Positions 1 through 8,231 of a stretch of 64,000 bases of DNA are shown here, in pieces. The position numbers and the translations under genes are program-made. How positions within the stretch are numbered: position 1 is the first letter of the stretch; every line of letters begins with the position of its first letter. The stretch lies in the NCBI RefSeq assembly GCF_030182585.1, contig NZ_JARXOW010000001.1, positions 372,001 through 436,000 on the forward strand, given 5' to 3'. Source of the stretch: Pedobacter faecalis (lineage in GTDB: Bacteria; Bacteroidota; Bacteroidia; Sphingobacteriales; Sphingobacteriaceae). The notes beneath the pieces are model-generated. The model was not told the origin of the DNA. It made no database searches and saw only the letters and a program-made list of their open reading frames with translations.

Positions 1-477
1 AATCCGGACAATCAGATTCCTGATTTTGACGCCTATTTTAAAATATTCCGTGATTTTCTGGAAGTTCGGCTTAATCAGGAGGTGCATTTTGAACTGGGGA
101 GGGCACTGGTAGGTCAATGCGCATCACTGGTAAGCCGAGTTCTATATGTGAAGAATGGCAAAAAGAAGAATTTTGTCATACTTGATGCTGGTATGACTGA
201 ACTGATGCGTCCGGCACTTTACCAGGCCTATCATCAGATTGAAAATCTGAGCAGGAGAGAGCACGTTCAGCTAGCCAACTTGATAAAATATGATATTGTA
301 GGCCCAATTTGCGAGAGTACTGACTGTTTTGGGAAGGAAGTGGAGCTTCCGGAAACCTTTCGTGGCGATTTCGTTACGCTAAGAAGTGCGGGGGCATATG
401 GAGAAGTAATGGCTTCCAATTACAACCTCAGAAATGAGCTGAGGTCAGTATACACGGTTAATGAGCTCGCGGACTAA
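1..477 (+). CDS. lysA: Diaminopimelate decarboxylase, C-terminal part (5' end outside the window)
   Basis: The reading frame is open from base 1 and ends in TAA at 477, so about the last 158 residues are present. They carry the C-terminal sheet-domain signatures of PLP-dependent meso-diaminopimelate decarboxylase, the last step of lysine synthesis: an ELGRALVG block, DAGMTELMRPALY, the GPICESTDCFGK block with the active-site Cys-Glu-Ser-x-Asp that the dimer partner contributes, and RSAGAYGEVMASNYN with its PLP-contacting tyrosine. The PLP lysine and the rest of the N-terminal barrel lie upstream of the window. Apparent in-frame start codons (for example GTG at 82) are internal and should not be used as the start. 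The gene converges on the minus-strand SRPBCC gene only 9 bases away, with no clear hairpin between them. Identification by family motifs is strong. Confidence 0.95.
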   Translation, partial: NPDNQIPDFDAYFKIFRDFLEVRLNQEVHFELGRALVGQCASLVSRVLYVKNGKKKNFVILDAGMTELMRPALYQAYHQIENLSRREHVQLANLIKYDIVGPICESTDCFGKEVELPETFRGDFVTLRSAGAYGEVMASNYNLRNELRSVYTVNELAD

Positions 478-486
478 ACGCGAGCT

Positions 487-867
487 CTATTCTTCAAAGA
501 AATCAAGTAGTCCGCCAATGAAATATTCATTCAATCCTTCGGTAAAGTCAGCATAATCTTGGTCTGGGATATTCGTCTGAACAAATTCCATCGAAGTTCC
601 CTTCTTATCCTCATGAAGTTTTATGGTAACAATTGATGCTTCCTCCTGGTCGCCGAAGTACCACTGCTGAACGATTTTTTTGCCATATTCAAAATCGAGG
701 TTTTTGCCGCTTATGTCTCCATCCCACAAGGAAAATTCTGTGTCAGGGGCATCCGTAAACACAACTTCTGCTCCTGTCCATAGTTGTATGCTTTGTGCCT
801 TGGTTAATGCCAGGTACACTTCCTCCGGTGAAGCGGTTATGTAGGTATATCTCTTAAATGTTCTCAT
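487..867 (-). CDS. SRPBCC / AHSA1-like domain protein
   Basis: A 126-residue soluble protein made of a single START/Bet v1-type (SRPBCC, AHSA1 'activator of Hsp90 ATPase homologue 1-like') domain: an N-terminal strand with the ASPEEVYLALTKAQSIQLWTG block typical of the family, a central WDGDISG turn, and a long C-terminal amphipathic helix ending LLDFFEE. Members bind hydrophobic ligands, and several act as stress or co-chaperone-like proteins; the ligand here cannot be read from the sequence. Its ATG overlaps the last 14 bases of the upstream transglutaminase-domain gene on the same strand, so the two are probably co-transcribed and translationally coupled. No signal peptide is visible. Confidence 0.85.
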   Translation of the reverse strand: MRTFKRYTYITASPEEVYLALTKAQSIQLWTGAEVVFTDAPDTEFSLWDGDISGKNLDFEYGKKIVQQWYFGDQEEASIVTIKLHEDKKGTSMEFVQTNIPDQDYADFTEGLNEYFIGGLLDFFEE

Positions 868-3538
868 GTTCTATTTCAGTAGCTTTTATCTCTACCTGAG
901 GTTTCTGCTCATAAAGGTTTGTATAATATACACCGAGTGCCGACTGCCATGCAAATTTAGGATATGTGAACACAAATGTATCCCTGACTCGTTCAGATTT
1001 TAACAAATATAAAATCCAGGCAAAGCTGTAAAGAGTACCAAAGATCACCTGAACTACCGCTTCGGGTGTTGTAAAAGATACGTTTTGAGATCTGTTGATC
1101 AGCCCGCCTACCAAAAAGTCCGACAGCAAGAGTACTATATTGATCGCTGTCAGAATGATGAAATGTTTCGGAAATTCTCTCCTGCGCTGAAAGAAAATCA
1201 CCATGCAAAATATACTGTACGTAAAGAGGATTGAAAACAGAATTGTTTCAAGCAGGAAATAAGATTTGAGTGGAAGAGCCCAACTACCAAAGCTTGTGAT
1301 GTTCATCCATACTGTCTTGTTGAATACACCCGAGTTCAAAACTCCATGTATCAGTAGAATTGGGAGAACTACGATACGTATTGCAAGCAATATTAACCAG
1401 CCTTTGATCTCTGTTGCATTCGCAATAGCGTTTACATTAAAAGTGCTCGGTGTTTTAAACAGCCGGAAAAAGATAAAACCCGAGACCGCGGCAGCAAGCA
1501 TATACGTGATCGCGGTAAATTGATTCGGGCCAGTCGCTGTTTCAGCGTTTATGCTTCGTCTGACGTAATGAGTCAGATATTCGTCGATCTTTTTCACATC
1601 TTTTGCGTATGCTCTGGCTTTATCGGAAGCTAAAAAAGAAGACATGTTTCGATAAGTATAACTAAATCTTAATTCCCGGTCTCGCTGACTGGTGTAAATA
1701 TCAAAATGGTAGTCGCCGGTTTCAACCTGAAAACTGTCTTCAGATGGACTGACATCGTAAGGCATATCTACAAAGATATTCTGCTCCACATTCAAGTCTT
1801 CATCTAGCAAAACGGGCGACAATCTGGCGCTTATCGGGATCTTCCGAAGATTAGCGTTGATAATATCACCATAGAAATAAACCACCTTGTCTTTTATTTC
1901 GTCGTTGTCTGCCCAGATATTCTTGATTTCATACGATTCAGTAACTTCGATGGTATTCGATTCTTCATGATCTTCTACTTTTAGCGATTCTGCGACTGAA
2001 ATGTCTGGATACATATTCTCGAAGTATTCAAAGAAATTTTTCTCCATGCCGTCAAGACCAGATTCGGCCAACTGCTCACGAAATGTGTCGGCGTAATTGC
2101 TCGTATATATACTGGTTACAACCAGGTTAGTTGTTGCGTTAGTGGTAGTGTCTGCCAAATTAAAGCGCAAATTACTGGTTAATTTCCCGAGAGTTTTTCT
2201 TTCAATCAAATCCAGCTTATTATTTCCTTTTTTCAGGACCAGGACATATCCATAGGGCGGCGGATAGAAGTCGTCGAATCCGCCACGTTGGTAACTCATT
2301 GTCGGATCAATCCATGTGTAATAATTATCAAGGTTAACTACTACAATGACATGGTTAAAGGCAAATGGGCTGGGTAATGATTCATTGGTCTTAACTGTGG
2401 TATAAGTATTTGCATATACCAGGCTGGCATCAATTCCCTTGGCTTTCAGCAGTTCTACCAGGAGGAGTGACTTATCCTTACAATCGCCATAGCGCTGGGT
2501 AAGGATCTTTTCCGGTGGGTTTGGCTTGTGCGAATAGATTCCTGTTTCTATACCCATGTATCTGATCTCATCCTGCACAAATCGGGTAGCAAGTGTGATG
2601 TACTTCTTCTTATCATCGCCGGCCAGATCAGACAAATCTTTAACCTTCGTTTTCAACAGTATCGAATTACTTTCTGGATAATGACTTACATTCAAACCCC
2701 ACTCTACCACTTCTGACCAGTTTTTATACTCCGATACTGCTGTCCGGCTAATGGGGTTATACCAGGACGGTTCATAATCCACCGTTCGATGAGTTTTTGT
2801 TAGCGTACTTTCCCATTCATAGATACGCATGCCTGCTTTTTGTGAAACGCGTCCAGGCGTCTTATTTCCAAAGTCTTTTAACTTTATTGCTCTTTTGTTT
2901 GAAAAAATTATATTGGTATAAAGATGGCCAATGCTACTTCCGCCCTCAAAATATAAGGTGTTAGCGTACTTCTTTCCATATATTGGATTTGTACCTTTCA
3001 ATGTATATGCAAATTCAATACGGTCGCCCTTTCTTACATCTTCTATGAGAAAAAAAGCGTCATATGTGCCACTATATATAAATCTGGAAAGTTCCTTTTC
3101 CGTCTGAAGCACCTTAAAATTAGCTTTGTTTAGTTTGTCGAAAGCCTTGCCTCCTCTCCACAAAATGACTTTGTGGAAAATCAACTTCTGAAAGCTCGGG
3201 TCGTATTCAACGCTTATCTGGGAGCCATACTGAACCCCTGCATCCGAGACGATTTCACGAATGACACGACTGTACTCTTCGTGAAGTTCGGCATGATTCT
3301 GATTTTCAACGAACGATAAAAAATACCCATCCGATATATCTTTAGAAGCCGGCCTGGTGTTTTTTGGTTCAACCTTGACAAGCCATGTGGGAAACTCGCG
3401 GTCGATTGAAAAGTTCTTCTTCTGTGCCACAGAAGAAAGACCAGGAAGTAGTAGAAATATTAGGACAACGGCGAATAAATTCCGGATGAGGAAATTCAGC
3501 AGGCATCTGTTGCAAGATGAGAACGTTATTAAAAGCAT
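854..3538 (-). CDS. DUF3857 / transglutaminase-like protein with C-terminal membrane domain
   Basis: An 894-residue envelope protein. Residues 15-39 form a signal peptide or anchor. Residues about 60-250 match DUF3857, and about 290-420 a transglutaminase-like domain with a plausible Cys-His-Asp triad: C353 in RYGDCKDKS, H396 in FNHVIVV and D411 in WIDPT. The C-terminal third (from about residue 680) has four or more hydrophobic helices resembling DUF2569. DUF3857-transglutaminase proteins are common in Bacteroidota and are presumed periplasmic, with unknown substrates; the attached membrane domain makes this one larger than the basic two-domain form. The only methionine near the signal sequence is the first one, hence this start. 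The downstream SRPBCC gene overlaps its end by 14 bases. Catalytic activity is inferred from motif conservation only. Confidence 0.85.
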   Translation of the reverse strand: MLLITFSSCNRCLLNFLIRNLFAVVLIFLLLPGLSSVAQKKNFSIDREFPTWLVKVEPKNTRPASKDISDGYFLSFVENQNHAELHEEYSRVIREIVSDAGVQYGSQISVEYDPSFQKLIFHKVILWRGGKAFDKLNKANFKVLQTEKELSRFIYSGTYDAFFLIEDVRKGDRIEFAYTLKGTNPIYGKKYANTLYFEGGSSIGHLYTNIIFSNKRAIKLKDFGNKTPGRVSQKAGMRIYEWESTLTKTHRTVDYEPSWYNPISRTAVSEYKNWSEVVEWGLNVSHYPESNSILLKTKVKDLSDLAGDDKKKYITLATRFVQDEIRYMGIETGIYSHKPNPPEKILTQRYGDCKDKSLLLVELLKAKGIDASLVYANTYTTVKTNESLPSPFAFNHVIVVVNLDNYYTWIDPTMSYQRGGFDDFYPPPYGYVLVLKKGNNKLDLIERKTLGKLTSNLRFNLADTTTNATTNLVVTSIYTSNYADTFREQLAESGLDGMEKNFFEYFENMYPDISVAESLKVEDHEESNTIEVTESYEIKNIWADNDEIKDKVVYFYGDIINANLRKIPISARLSPVLLDEDLNVEQNIFVDMPYDVSPSEDSFQVETGDYHFDIYTSQRDRELRFSYTYRNMSSFLASDKARAYAKDVKKIDEYLTHYVRRSINAETATGPNQFTAITYMLAAAVSGFIFFRLFKTPSTFNVNAIANATEIKGWLILLAIRIVVLPILLIHGVLNSGVFNKTVWMNITSFGSWALPLKSYFLLETILFSILFTYSIFCMVIFFQRRREFPKHFIILTAINIVLLLSDFLVGGLINRSQNVSFTTPEAVVQVIFGTLYSFAWILYLLKSERVRDTFVFTYPKFAWQSALGVYYTNLYEQKPQVEIKATEIEHENI

Positions 3539-3566
3539 ATAAATCAGAAATTGCTAATTTAATAAA

Positions 3567-4757
3567 TTACTTGAAAGCGTTCAATCCTGTAATATCCATT
3601 CCCGTAATTAACAGATGAATATCGTGTGTGCCTTCGTAAGTAACAACTGACTCGAGGTTCATCATGTGACGCATCACCGAGAACTCACCCGTGATCCCCA
3701 TCCCGCCCAGGATCTGTCTGGCATTTCTGGCGACGTCAAGCGCCATTTCCACACTGTTACGTTTTGCCATCGATATTTGTTCAGGAGTGGCGCGCCCTTC
3801 GTTTTTTAAAATCCCGAGCCGCCAAACCATAAGCTGGGCTTTAGTGATTTCGGTGATCATCTTGGCAAGTTTCCTTTGCTGCAATTGAAAGCTACCTATA
3901 GGGCGGCCAAACTGCAGGCGTTCCTTCGCATATCTCAAAGCGGTATCATAGCAATCCATTGCAGCACCTATGGCACCCCAGGCGATTCCAAAGCGGGCTT
4001 GGTTTAGACAGTCGAGCGGACCCTTCAAACCGATGGTGTCGGGGAGTATATTTTCTTTTGGAACCCGGACCTGATCAAAAACCAATTCACCTGTAGCTGA
4101 AGCGCGCAAACTCCATTTGCCATGAGTTTCTGGTGTGGAAAATCCTTGCATGCCACGCTCCAGTATCATTCCTCTAACTTTTCCTTGTTCGTCTTTCGCC
4201 CATACAACCGCAATATCGGCAAACGGAGCGTTAGAGATCCACATCTTCGCACCATTGAGAAGATAATAGTCTCCCTGATCTGTAATCCGGCTGATCATTC
4301 CGCCAGGGTTAGATCCATGATCAGGCTCGGTTAGCCCAAAACAGCCCATTAGCTTTCCGCTGGCAAGTGCCGGAAGGTATTTCCTGCGCTGCTTTTCTGT
4401 ACCATACCTGAATATCGGATACATCACAAGAGAGCCCTGCACGGAGGCTGTCGACCGTATGCCTGAGTCACCCCGCTCGATCTCCTGCATCAAAATCCCG
4501 TACGATATATAGTCAAGTTCTGCTCCGCCGTATTCGGCGGGTATTGTTGGCCCAAATGCTCCAAGATCTGCCAGACCATTAATCAGTTGCTTTGGGAATT
4601 CCGCACGCTGGGCATAATCTTCAATTATGGGGCTGAGTGCTTTTTTTACCCATTCACGTGCTGAGGATCTTACCATTTTATGTTCCTGGGATAGTAGATC
4701 ATCGAGAGCATAGTAATCGGGCGATTCGTACAGGTCTTTTTTTGTGTGAATGTTCAT
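3567..4757 (-). CDS. Acyl-CoA dehydrogenase, glutaryl-CoA dehydrogenase-like
   Basis: A 396-residue flavoenzyme of the acyl-CoA dehydrogenase family, of usual length. Features that point to the glutaryl-CoA dehydrogenase branch are RSTASVQGSLVMYPI near residue 100, GCFGLTEPDHGSNP (FAD/substrate block), the C-terminal block QILGGMGITGEFSVMRHMMNLE, and VVTYEGTHDIH with the putative catalytic base E375. Such enzymes oxidise and decarboxylate glutaryl-CoA to crotonyl-CoA in lysine and tryptophan breakdown; substrate specificity here is an inference from these blocks, and a short-chain acyl-CoA dehydrogenase is the alternative. It is transcribed away from folB across a 40-base gap that holds interleaved promoter boxes and a dyad. 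No signal peptide; cytoplasmic. Confidence 0.87.
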   Translation of the reverse strand: MNIHTKKDLYESPDYYALDDLLSQEHKMVRSSAREWVKKALSPIIEDYAQRAEFPKQLINGLADLGAFGPTIPAEYGGAELDYISYGILMQEIERGDSGIRSTASVQGSLVMYPIFRYGTEKQRRKYLPALASGKLMGCFGLTEPDHGSNPGGMISRITDQGDYYLLNGAKMWISNAPFADIAVVWAKDEQGKVRGMILERGMQGFSTPETHGKWSLRASATGELVFDQVRVPKENILPDTIGLKGPLDCLNQARFGIAWGAIGAAMDCYDTALRYAKERLQFGRPIGSFQLQQRKLAKMITEITKAQLMVWRLGILKNEGRATPEQISMAKRNSVEMALDVARNARQILGGMGITGEFSVMRHMMNLESVVTYEGTHDIHLLITGMDITGLNAFK

Positions 4758-4822
4758 TTTTAAGCTATATTTGGCTGGTCGGTACCAGCCAAAGTTAATG
4801 AATTCGCAAAATTTTACCCAAA
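4741..4822. promoter_or_regulatory. Interleaved divergent promoters and a 10-bp dyad between the acyl-CoA dehydrogenase gene and folB
   Basis: Plus strand: TTTG (4741-4744), 21 bases, TATATTTG (4766-4773), reading into folB. Minus strand: TTTG (complement of 4819-4822), 21 bases, TAACTTTG (complement of 4790-4797), reading into the dehydrogenase gene. Both match the Bacteroidota pattern. Between the -7 boxes lies a perfect inverted repeat, TTTGGCTGGT (4770-4779) and ACCAGCCAAA (4784-4793), with a 4-base centre. Each promoter's -33 box lies inside the other gene's coding start, so the predicted transcripts overlap by a few bases and the two promoters may exclude one another. A regulator binding the dyad is inference. 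Confidence 0.6.
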
Positions 4823-5175
4823 CTGTCGCCCTGCGCGACGTAAAGTGTTATGCCTATCACGGCTTTTATCCTGAGGAACAGCTTACGGGGATCTATTTCA
4901 GTGTCGACATAGTGGTCAATTTTGTCCCTAACGGCGACACAGAGGATATAGAGCAGACTGTAAACTATGAGGTTCTTAATAATATTATTATTGAAGAGAT
5001 GCAGCGGACTCAGAAGATGCTTGAGACCGTTGTACGCAGGATTATAGATCGTGTAATCTCTGGTTATCCCTTTTTACGCACTGCTGAAGTCAGTATTAAA
5101 AAGCTGAGTCCGCCGATGCCAGGGCAGGTTGGACACTCTTTCGTACAATTAAAATACTGTTCAGACAACAACTGA
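4798..5175 (+). CDS. folB: Dihydroneopterin aldolase
   Basis: A 125-residue protein of the folate pathway that splits 7,8-dihydroneopterin into 6-hydroxymethyl-dihydropterin and glycolaldehyde. Family marks are the opening VALRDVKCYAYHGFYPEEQ, with the pterin-contacting glutamate at about residues 26-27, and the C-terminal SIKKLSPPMPG with the catalytic lysine at 101-102, followed by VGHSFVQLKY. Length fits the family. The frame is open further upstream to 4750, but the MNSQNF start at 4798 is chosen because it aligns with the family N-terminus and lies downstream of the predicted promoter box at 4766-4773. The glycolate-oxidase-like gene follows 5 bases later, probably in the same transcript. 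Confidence 0.92.
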   Translation: MNSQNFTQTVALRDVKCYAYHGFYPEEQLTGIYFSVDIVVNFVPNGDTEDIEQTVNYEVLNNIIIEEMQRTQKMLETVVRRIIDRVISGYPFLRTAEVSIKKLSPPMPGQVGHSFVQLKYCSDNN

Positions 5176-5180
5176 ATATC

Positions 5181-6578
5181 ATGCTATACAACTCCGTCAC
5201 CGAGGAAATTCTTGAAAAGATTCGTCATACTGCAGGAACTGCCAATGTCTTTGTAGATGATGAATCACTTGAAAAATATGCACAGGATGAAACAGAAGAT
5301 CTGAAATATCGTCCGGAAGTAGTGGTGAAGGCTGAAACTCCTGACGTGATTGCCGCTTTACTCAAACTATGTAATCTTTACAACATTCCTCTGACCCCGA
5401 GAGGGGGAGGTACAGGACTGAGTGGCGGCGCTTTGCCGATACATGGCGGTATCCTGCTTTCTATGGAGCGCTTTACAAATATCATAAATATAGATACGGC
5501 AAATCTGCAAGCTGTTGTTGAACCGGGCGTTATCACCGAAGAATTTATAAATGCAGTAGGGGAGCACGGTTTGCTTTATCCTGTAGACCCGTCCAGTAAA
5601 GGGTCCTGCTTCATAGGTGGAAACGTGGCGCATTGTTCCGGTGGACCGCGCGTGGTAAAATATGGCACTATCCGGGAGTATATTCTGAATCTGGAGGTCG
5701 TACTGCCTTCGGGGGAGATTATCTGGACCGGGGCCAATACGCTGAAGTATGCTTCGGGATATAATCTTACACAATTAATGATCGGATCGGAAGGCACATT
5801 GGGTATAGTAACGAAGATTGTGACCAAACTGATTCCGAAGCATCAGCATAGCGTGCTCATGCTCGCAGAATTCTCCGGGAACGAAACGGCGTGTGCGGCA
5901 GTTTCGGCGATATTCAGAGCTGGTGTGACCCCTTCGGCGCTAGAATTCATGGAGCGAAAAGGGGTTGAATGGGTGATCCGCTACGACGATATCCGCTTTG
6001 ACGTTAACCCCGGGGTGGAAGCTTATTTACTTATAGAGCTGGATGGTGACAATATGGACAACATCTTTCAAGATTGTGACAGGGTAAACGAGGTGCTCGA
6101 AGCATTTGGCTGCAGTAACGTGTTATTCGCAGATACTGCTATGCAAAAAGAGGAGTTGTGGCGTATGCGCCGTACGATGGCTGAATCAGTCAAATCCAAC
6201 TCCGTTTACAAAGAAGAGGATACTGTGGTGCCTCGGGCAGCTCTTCCCGAACTTATTAAGGGAATAAAGGAAACGGGCAGTCGATATGGATTCGATAGTA
6301 TTTGTTACGGACATGCCGGCGACGGAAATCTGCATGTAAATATTATCAAGGCTGGCATGAGTGATTCCGACTGGAAGGAGAAATTAAAAGATGGTATCGC
6401 AGAGATTTTTAAACTCACAACGGCATTAGGCGGAACGATATCCGGCGAGCATGGTATCGGGCTTGTTCAAAAAGAATATATGCCGATCAAATACTCTGAA
6501 GTACACCTCGGAATTATGAGGGCTATTAAGAGCGTATTCGATCCTAATCATATCCTTAACCCGGGAAAGATCTTTTAA
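5181..6578 (+). CDS. FAD-linked oxidase, GlcD / D-lactate dehydrogenase type
   Basis: A 465-residue flavoprotein of the FAD_binding_4 plus FAD-oxidase_C architecture. The N-terminal half has the PP-loop-like PLTPRGGGTGLSGGALP block (residues 70-86) and SEGTLGIVTKI for FAD binding; the C-terminal half has YGHAGDGNLHVNI and GEHGIGLVQKEYM, whose histidines belong to the substrate/metal site. Relatives oxidise 2-hydroxyacids such as glycolate or D-lactate and pass electrons to quinone or a partner protein. No separate GlcE or GlcF (iron-sulfur) gene lies beside it, so it is probably a single-subunit enzyme; the substrate is not determinable. It follows folB by 5 bases, and its stop overlaps that of the convergent thioesterase gene. 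Confidence 0.9.
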   Translation: MLYNSVTEEILEKIRHTAGTANVFVDDESLEKYAQDETEDLKYRPEVVVKAETPDVIAALLKLCNLYNIPLTPRGGGTGLSGGALPIHGGILLSMERFTNIINIDTANLQAVVEPGVITEEFINAVGEHGLLYPVDPSSKGSCFIGGNVAHCSGGPRVVKYGTIREYILNLEVVLPSGEIIWTGANTLKYASGYNLTQLMIGSEGTLGIVTKIVTKLIPKHQHSVLMLAEFSGNETACAAVSAIFRAGVTPSALEFMERKGVEWVIRYDDIRFDVNPGVEAYLLIELDGDNMDNIFQDCDRVNEVLEAFGCSNVLFADTAMQKEELWRMRRTMAESVKSNSVYKEEDTVVPRAALPELIKGIKETGSRYGFDSICYGHAGDGNLHVNIIKAGMSDSDWKEKLKDGIAEIFKLTTALGGTISGEHGIGLVQKEYMPIKYSEVHLGIMRAIKSVFDPNHILNPGKIF

Positions 6579-7072
6579 TGTTCGTTTAGCTGCTCAAAAA
6601 TCAGCATCTTATTTCTTTCGTTATGAGGTATTTGCACTGGTGCGTTCTGCACATAGCTGAAGGCTACACAGACGGTTTTTCCTTTACTGCATATGACCTC
6701 ATCGTTGTTCTTCTGCTTTACGAAGAGGTATTCTAACTCAAAACTTGTATTTCCTATTTTCGATGTGCGCACATATATGCTGATCTTGTCGTCAGGCAGA
6801 ATTGGAACAATATAATCGAGGCTTGCCCGGGCTATAATAACCCCTGTCTTTTTCCAATCCCATTGTATGGCCTGTTTCCAATATTTGCTTCGGGCGATTT
6901 CCATGAAAGTGAAATACGCGGCGTTATTTACATGCCCCATCATATCAAAATCCGCAAACCGGGTTTCTATCGTAGTCTTATACTTGAATGTGTCTACATC
7001 GATCTCCGTACTTTCTTCTGTCGTTTTGTCTTGTTGTTTTTGTTTTTTACGCCAAAATGTCTCAAAAATCAT
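6575..7072 (-). CDS. Acyl-CoA thioesterase, 4HBT (hotdog) family
   Basis: A 165-residue single hotdog-fold protein. The family motif TRFADFDMMGHVNNAAYFTFMEIAR (residues 38-61; D43 the probable catalytic acid, GHVNN in the active-site loop) is followed by the long hotdog helix and strands ending KGKTVCVAFSYV. Such enzymes hydrolyse acyl-CoA or acyl-ACP thioesters; the chain length acted on cannot be told. The first 30 residues are a charged Lys/Gln/Thr-rich extension not needed for the fold, so a shorter start is possible, although the Met at 7072 is the natural one. It is divergent from hsp20 and convergent with the GlcD-type gene (4-base stop overlap). Confidence 0.88.
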   Translation of the reverse strand: MIFETFWRKKQKQQDKTTEESTEIDVDTFKYKTTIETRFADFDMMGHVNNAAYFTFMEIARSKYWKQAIQWDWKKTGVIIARASLDYIVPILPDDKISIYVRTSKIGNTSFELEYLFVKQKNNDEVICSKGKTVCVAFSYVQNAPVQIPHNERNKMLIFEQLNEH

Positions 7073-7148
7073 AGAAAAGCTTGTTGGTATAAGAGTTGAC
7101 TAACGTTGTTAGGTAGATAATAAAATTGAAACTTAATAAGAATAAACA

Positions 7149-7580
7149 ATGACACTAGTAAAATTTAACAACCGTACCAGAAACACCGCACCTTATTTCA
7201 ACAATGTATTCGATTCTTTGTTTAGCGAAGCGATAAATAAAAATCTGACCGTAAATAAAGTGCCTGGCGTAAACATTCTGGAAGATGAGCAAGGTTATAA
7301 AATTGAACTTGCAGCTCCGGGTATCGGGAAAGAAGATTTTCAGATCAACCTTGTCAAGAATACGTTGACGATATCGTCAGATAAAAAACAGGGCGAGACA
7401 GAAGAAAAGAAGAATTTCACCCGGAAAGAATTTGAGTATACCTCATTTTCAAGATCTTTTGTGTTACCTGAAAGCGTAAATACGGACAGTATCGAAGCCC
7501 ATTATCAGGATGGTATACTCCGTATTTCTATTGGCAAAGAAAACAGTCAGTCACAGGTGCGGGATATTAAGGTTTCTTAA
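7149..7580 (+). CDS. Small heat-shock protein, Hsp20 / alpha-crystallin family
   Basis: A 143-residue holdase chaperone. The alpha-crystallin domain spans residues about 38-143: PGVNILEDEQGYKIELAAPGIGKEDF, LTISSDKK, the hallmark FTRKEFEYTSFSRSFVLPESV and YQDGILRISIGK. It keeps unfolded proteins soluble during stress and acts in the cytoplasm as an oligomer. The C-terminal tail ends in IKV, which could act as a minimal I-x-V anchor. Its ATG follows an AT-rich leader (AATAAGAATAAACA) with no Shine-Dalgarno, usual in Bacteroidota. A strong hairpin terminator follows the stop codon by 16 bases, so it is probably a single-gene transcript. No CIRCE-like element is visible upstream. Confidence 0.93.
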   Translation: MTLVKFNNRTRNTAPYFNNVFDSLFSEAINKNLTVNKVPGVNILEDEQGYKIELAAPGIGKEDFQINLVKNTLTISSDKKQGETEEKKNFTRKEFEYTSFSRSFVLPESVNTDSIEAHYQDGILRISIGKENSQSQVRDIKVS

Positions 7581-7596
7581 AAACCAGCTTGACATA

Positions 7597-7627
7597 AAAG
7601 GCAGCACCTTAGGTGCTGCCTTTTTTT
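7597..7627. terminator. Bidirectional rho-independent terminator after hsp20
   Basis: A perfect stem, GGCAGCACCT paired with AGGTGCTGCC around one central base, extended by A-T pairs on both sides and followed on the plus strand by seven T. It sits between the convergent ends of hsp20 and the anti-sigma-like gene, and its T-tract overlaps the latter's stop codon. It is better as a plus-strand terminator (four T on the other side). Confidence 0.9.
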
Positions 7628-8129
7628 ATTTCTGTTCCATTCGAAGCAGTTCCTGTTTTAATTCCTGCACACGTTGCTCGTATTGTCTGCTCTCCAGATA
7701 AAAATATATCGCAAAAGCCAGGAATATCTTGCCTAGCAAAAAAACAATGAGGAACAGCCAGCGCCAAATTTTATGCACACGCATATGACTGGAGTTGCCT
7801 TCAACCTCAATATAGTTCTCCCTGGAATTCGTGTTGCTCCTGCGGTCTTTACTCCGACCGTCAGGATATGGGCTGAATGGAGTCTGAATAAGTTCATTAA
7901 CGCGGTCTTCAATTTTATTGAAGGTAGACGGAGGCGGAGGTACTCCCAAATTCATAGTAATATGACTTATATCTGCTTCAATCTCCTCCATAGCCAAAGC
8001 TACTTGAGGGAATCTTTCCTTAAGATGCATCAATTCCTCAATCTCCTTGTCGGATGCCGAACCAAGTAAGTAACTTTCAATTACTCCACTCTCTATATAC
8101 TTATCAATCTCCACAGTTTTAAGAAGCAC
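7626..8129 (-). CDS. Anti-sigma-factor-like membrane protein (zinc-finger-less)
   Basis: A 167-residue protein with an N-terminal module (VEIDKYIESGVIESYLLGSASDKEIEELMHL..., residues about 6-55) like the opening of Bacteroidota RskA-type anti-sigma factors. A charged linker (about 85-120) follows, then one transmembrane helix (about 121-145, WRWLFLIVFLLGKIFLAFAIYFYL) and a short coiled-coil tail QRVQELKQELLRMEQK. It lacks the usual large periplasmic anti-sigma domain, and no sigma gene is adjacent, so the role is uncertain: an orphan or truncated anti-sigma factor, or a membrane scaffold using the same N-terminal fold. It converges on hsp20 across a shared terminator. Confidence 0.6.
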   Translation of the reverse strand: MLLKTVEIDKYIESGVIESYLLGSASDKEIEELMHLKERFPQVALAMEEIEADISHITMNLGVPPPPSTFNKIEDRVNELIQTPFSPYPDGRSKDRRSNTNSRENYIEVEGNSSHMRVHKIWRWLFLIVFLLGKIFLAFAIYFYLESRQYEQRVQELKQELLRMEQK

Positions 8130-8219
8130 ATGCTACACGCCTAAAGTACGGTCTTTTATCGAACCCGGCAAAACATAAATTGAATCTCCGGGTGGATGCT
8201 AATCTACATACTTAATGTT

Positions 8220-8227
8220 TAACTTTG
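8220..8227 (+). promoter_or_regulatory. TANNTTTG -7 box just before the 8232 gene
   Basis: TAACTTTG lies 4 bases before the ATG at 8232. It matches the Bacteroidota -7 consensus, but no TTG is placed at the usual distance upstream. If used, the message would have almost no leader. Confidence 0.4.
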
Positions 8228-8231
8228 AGTG

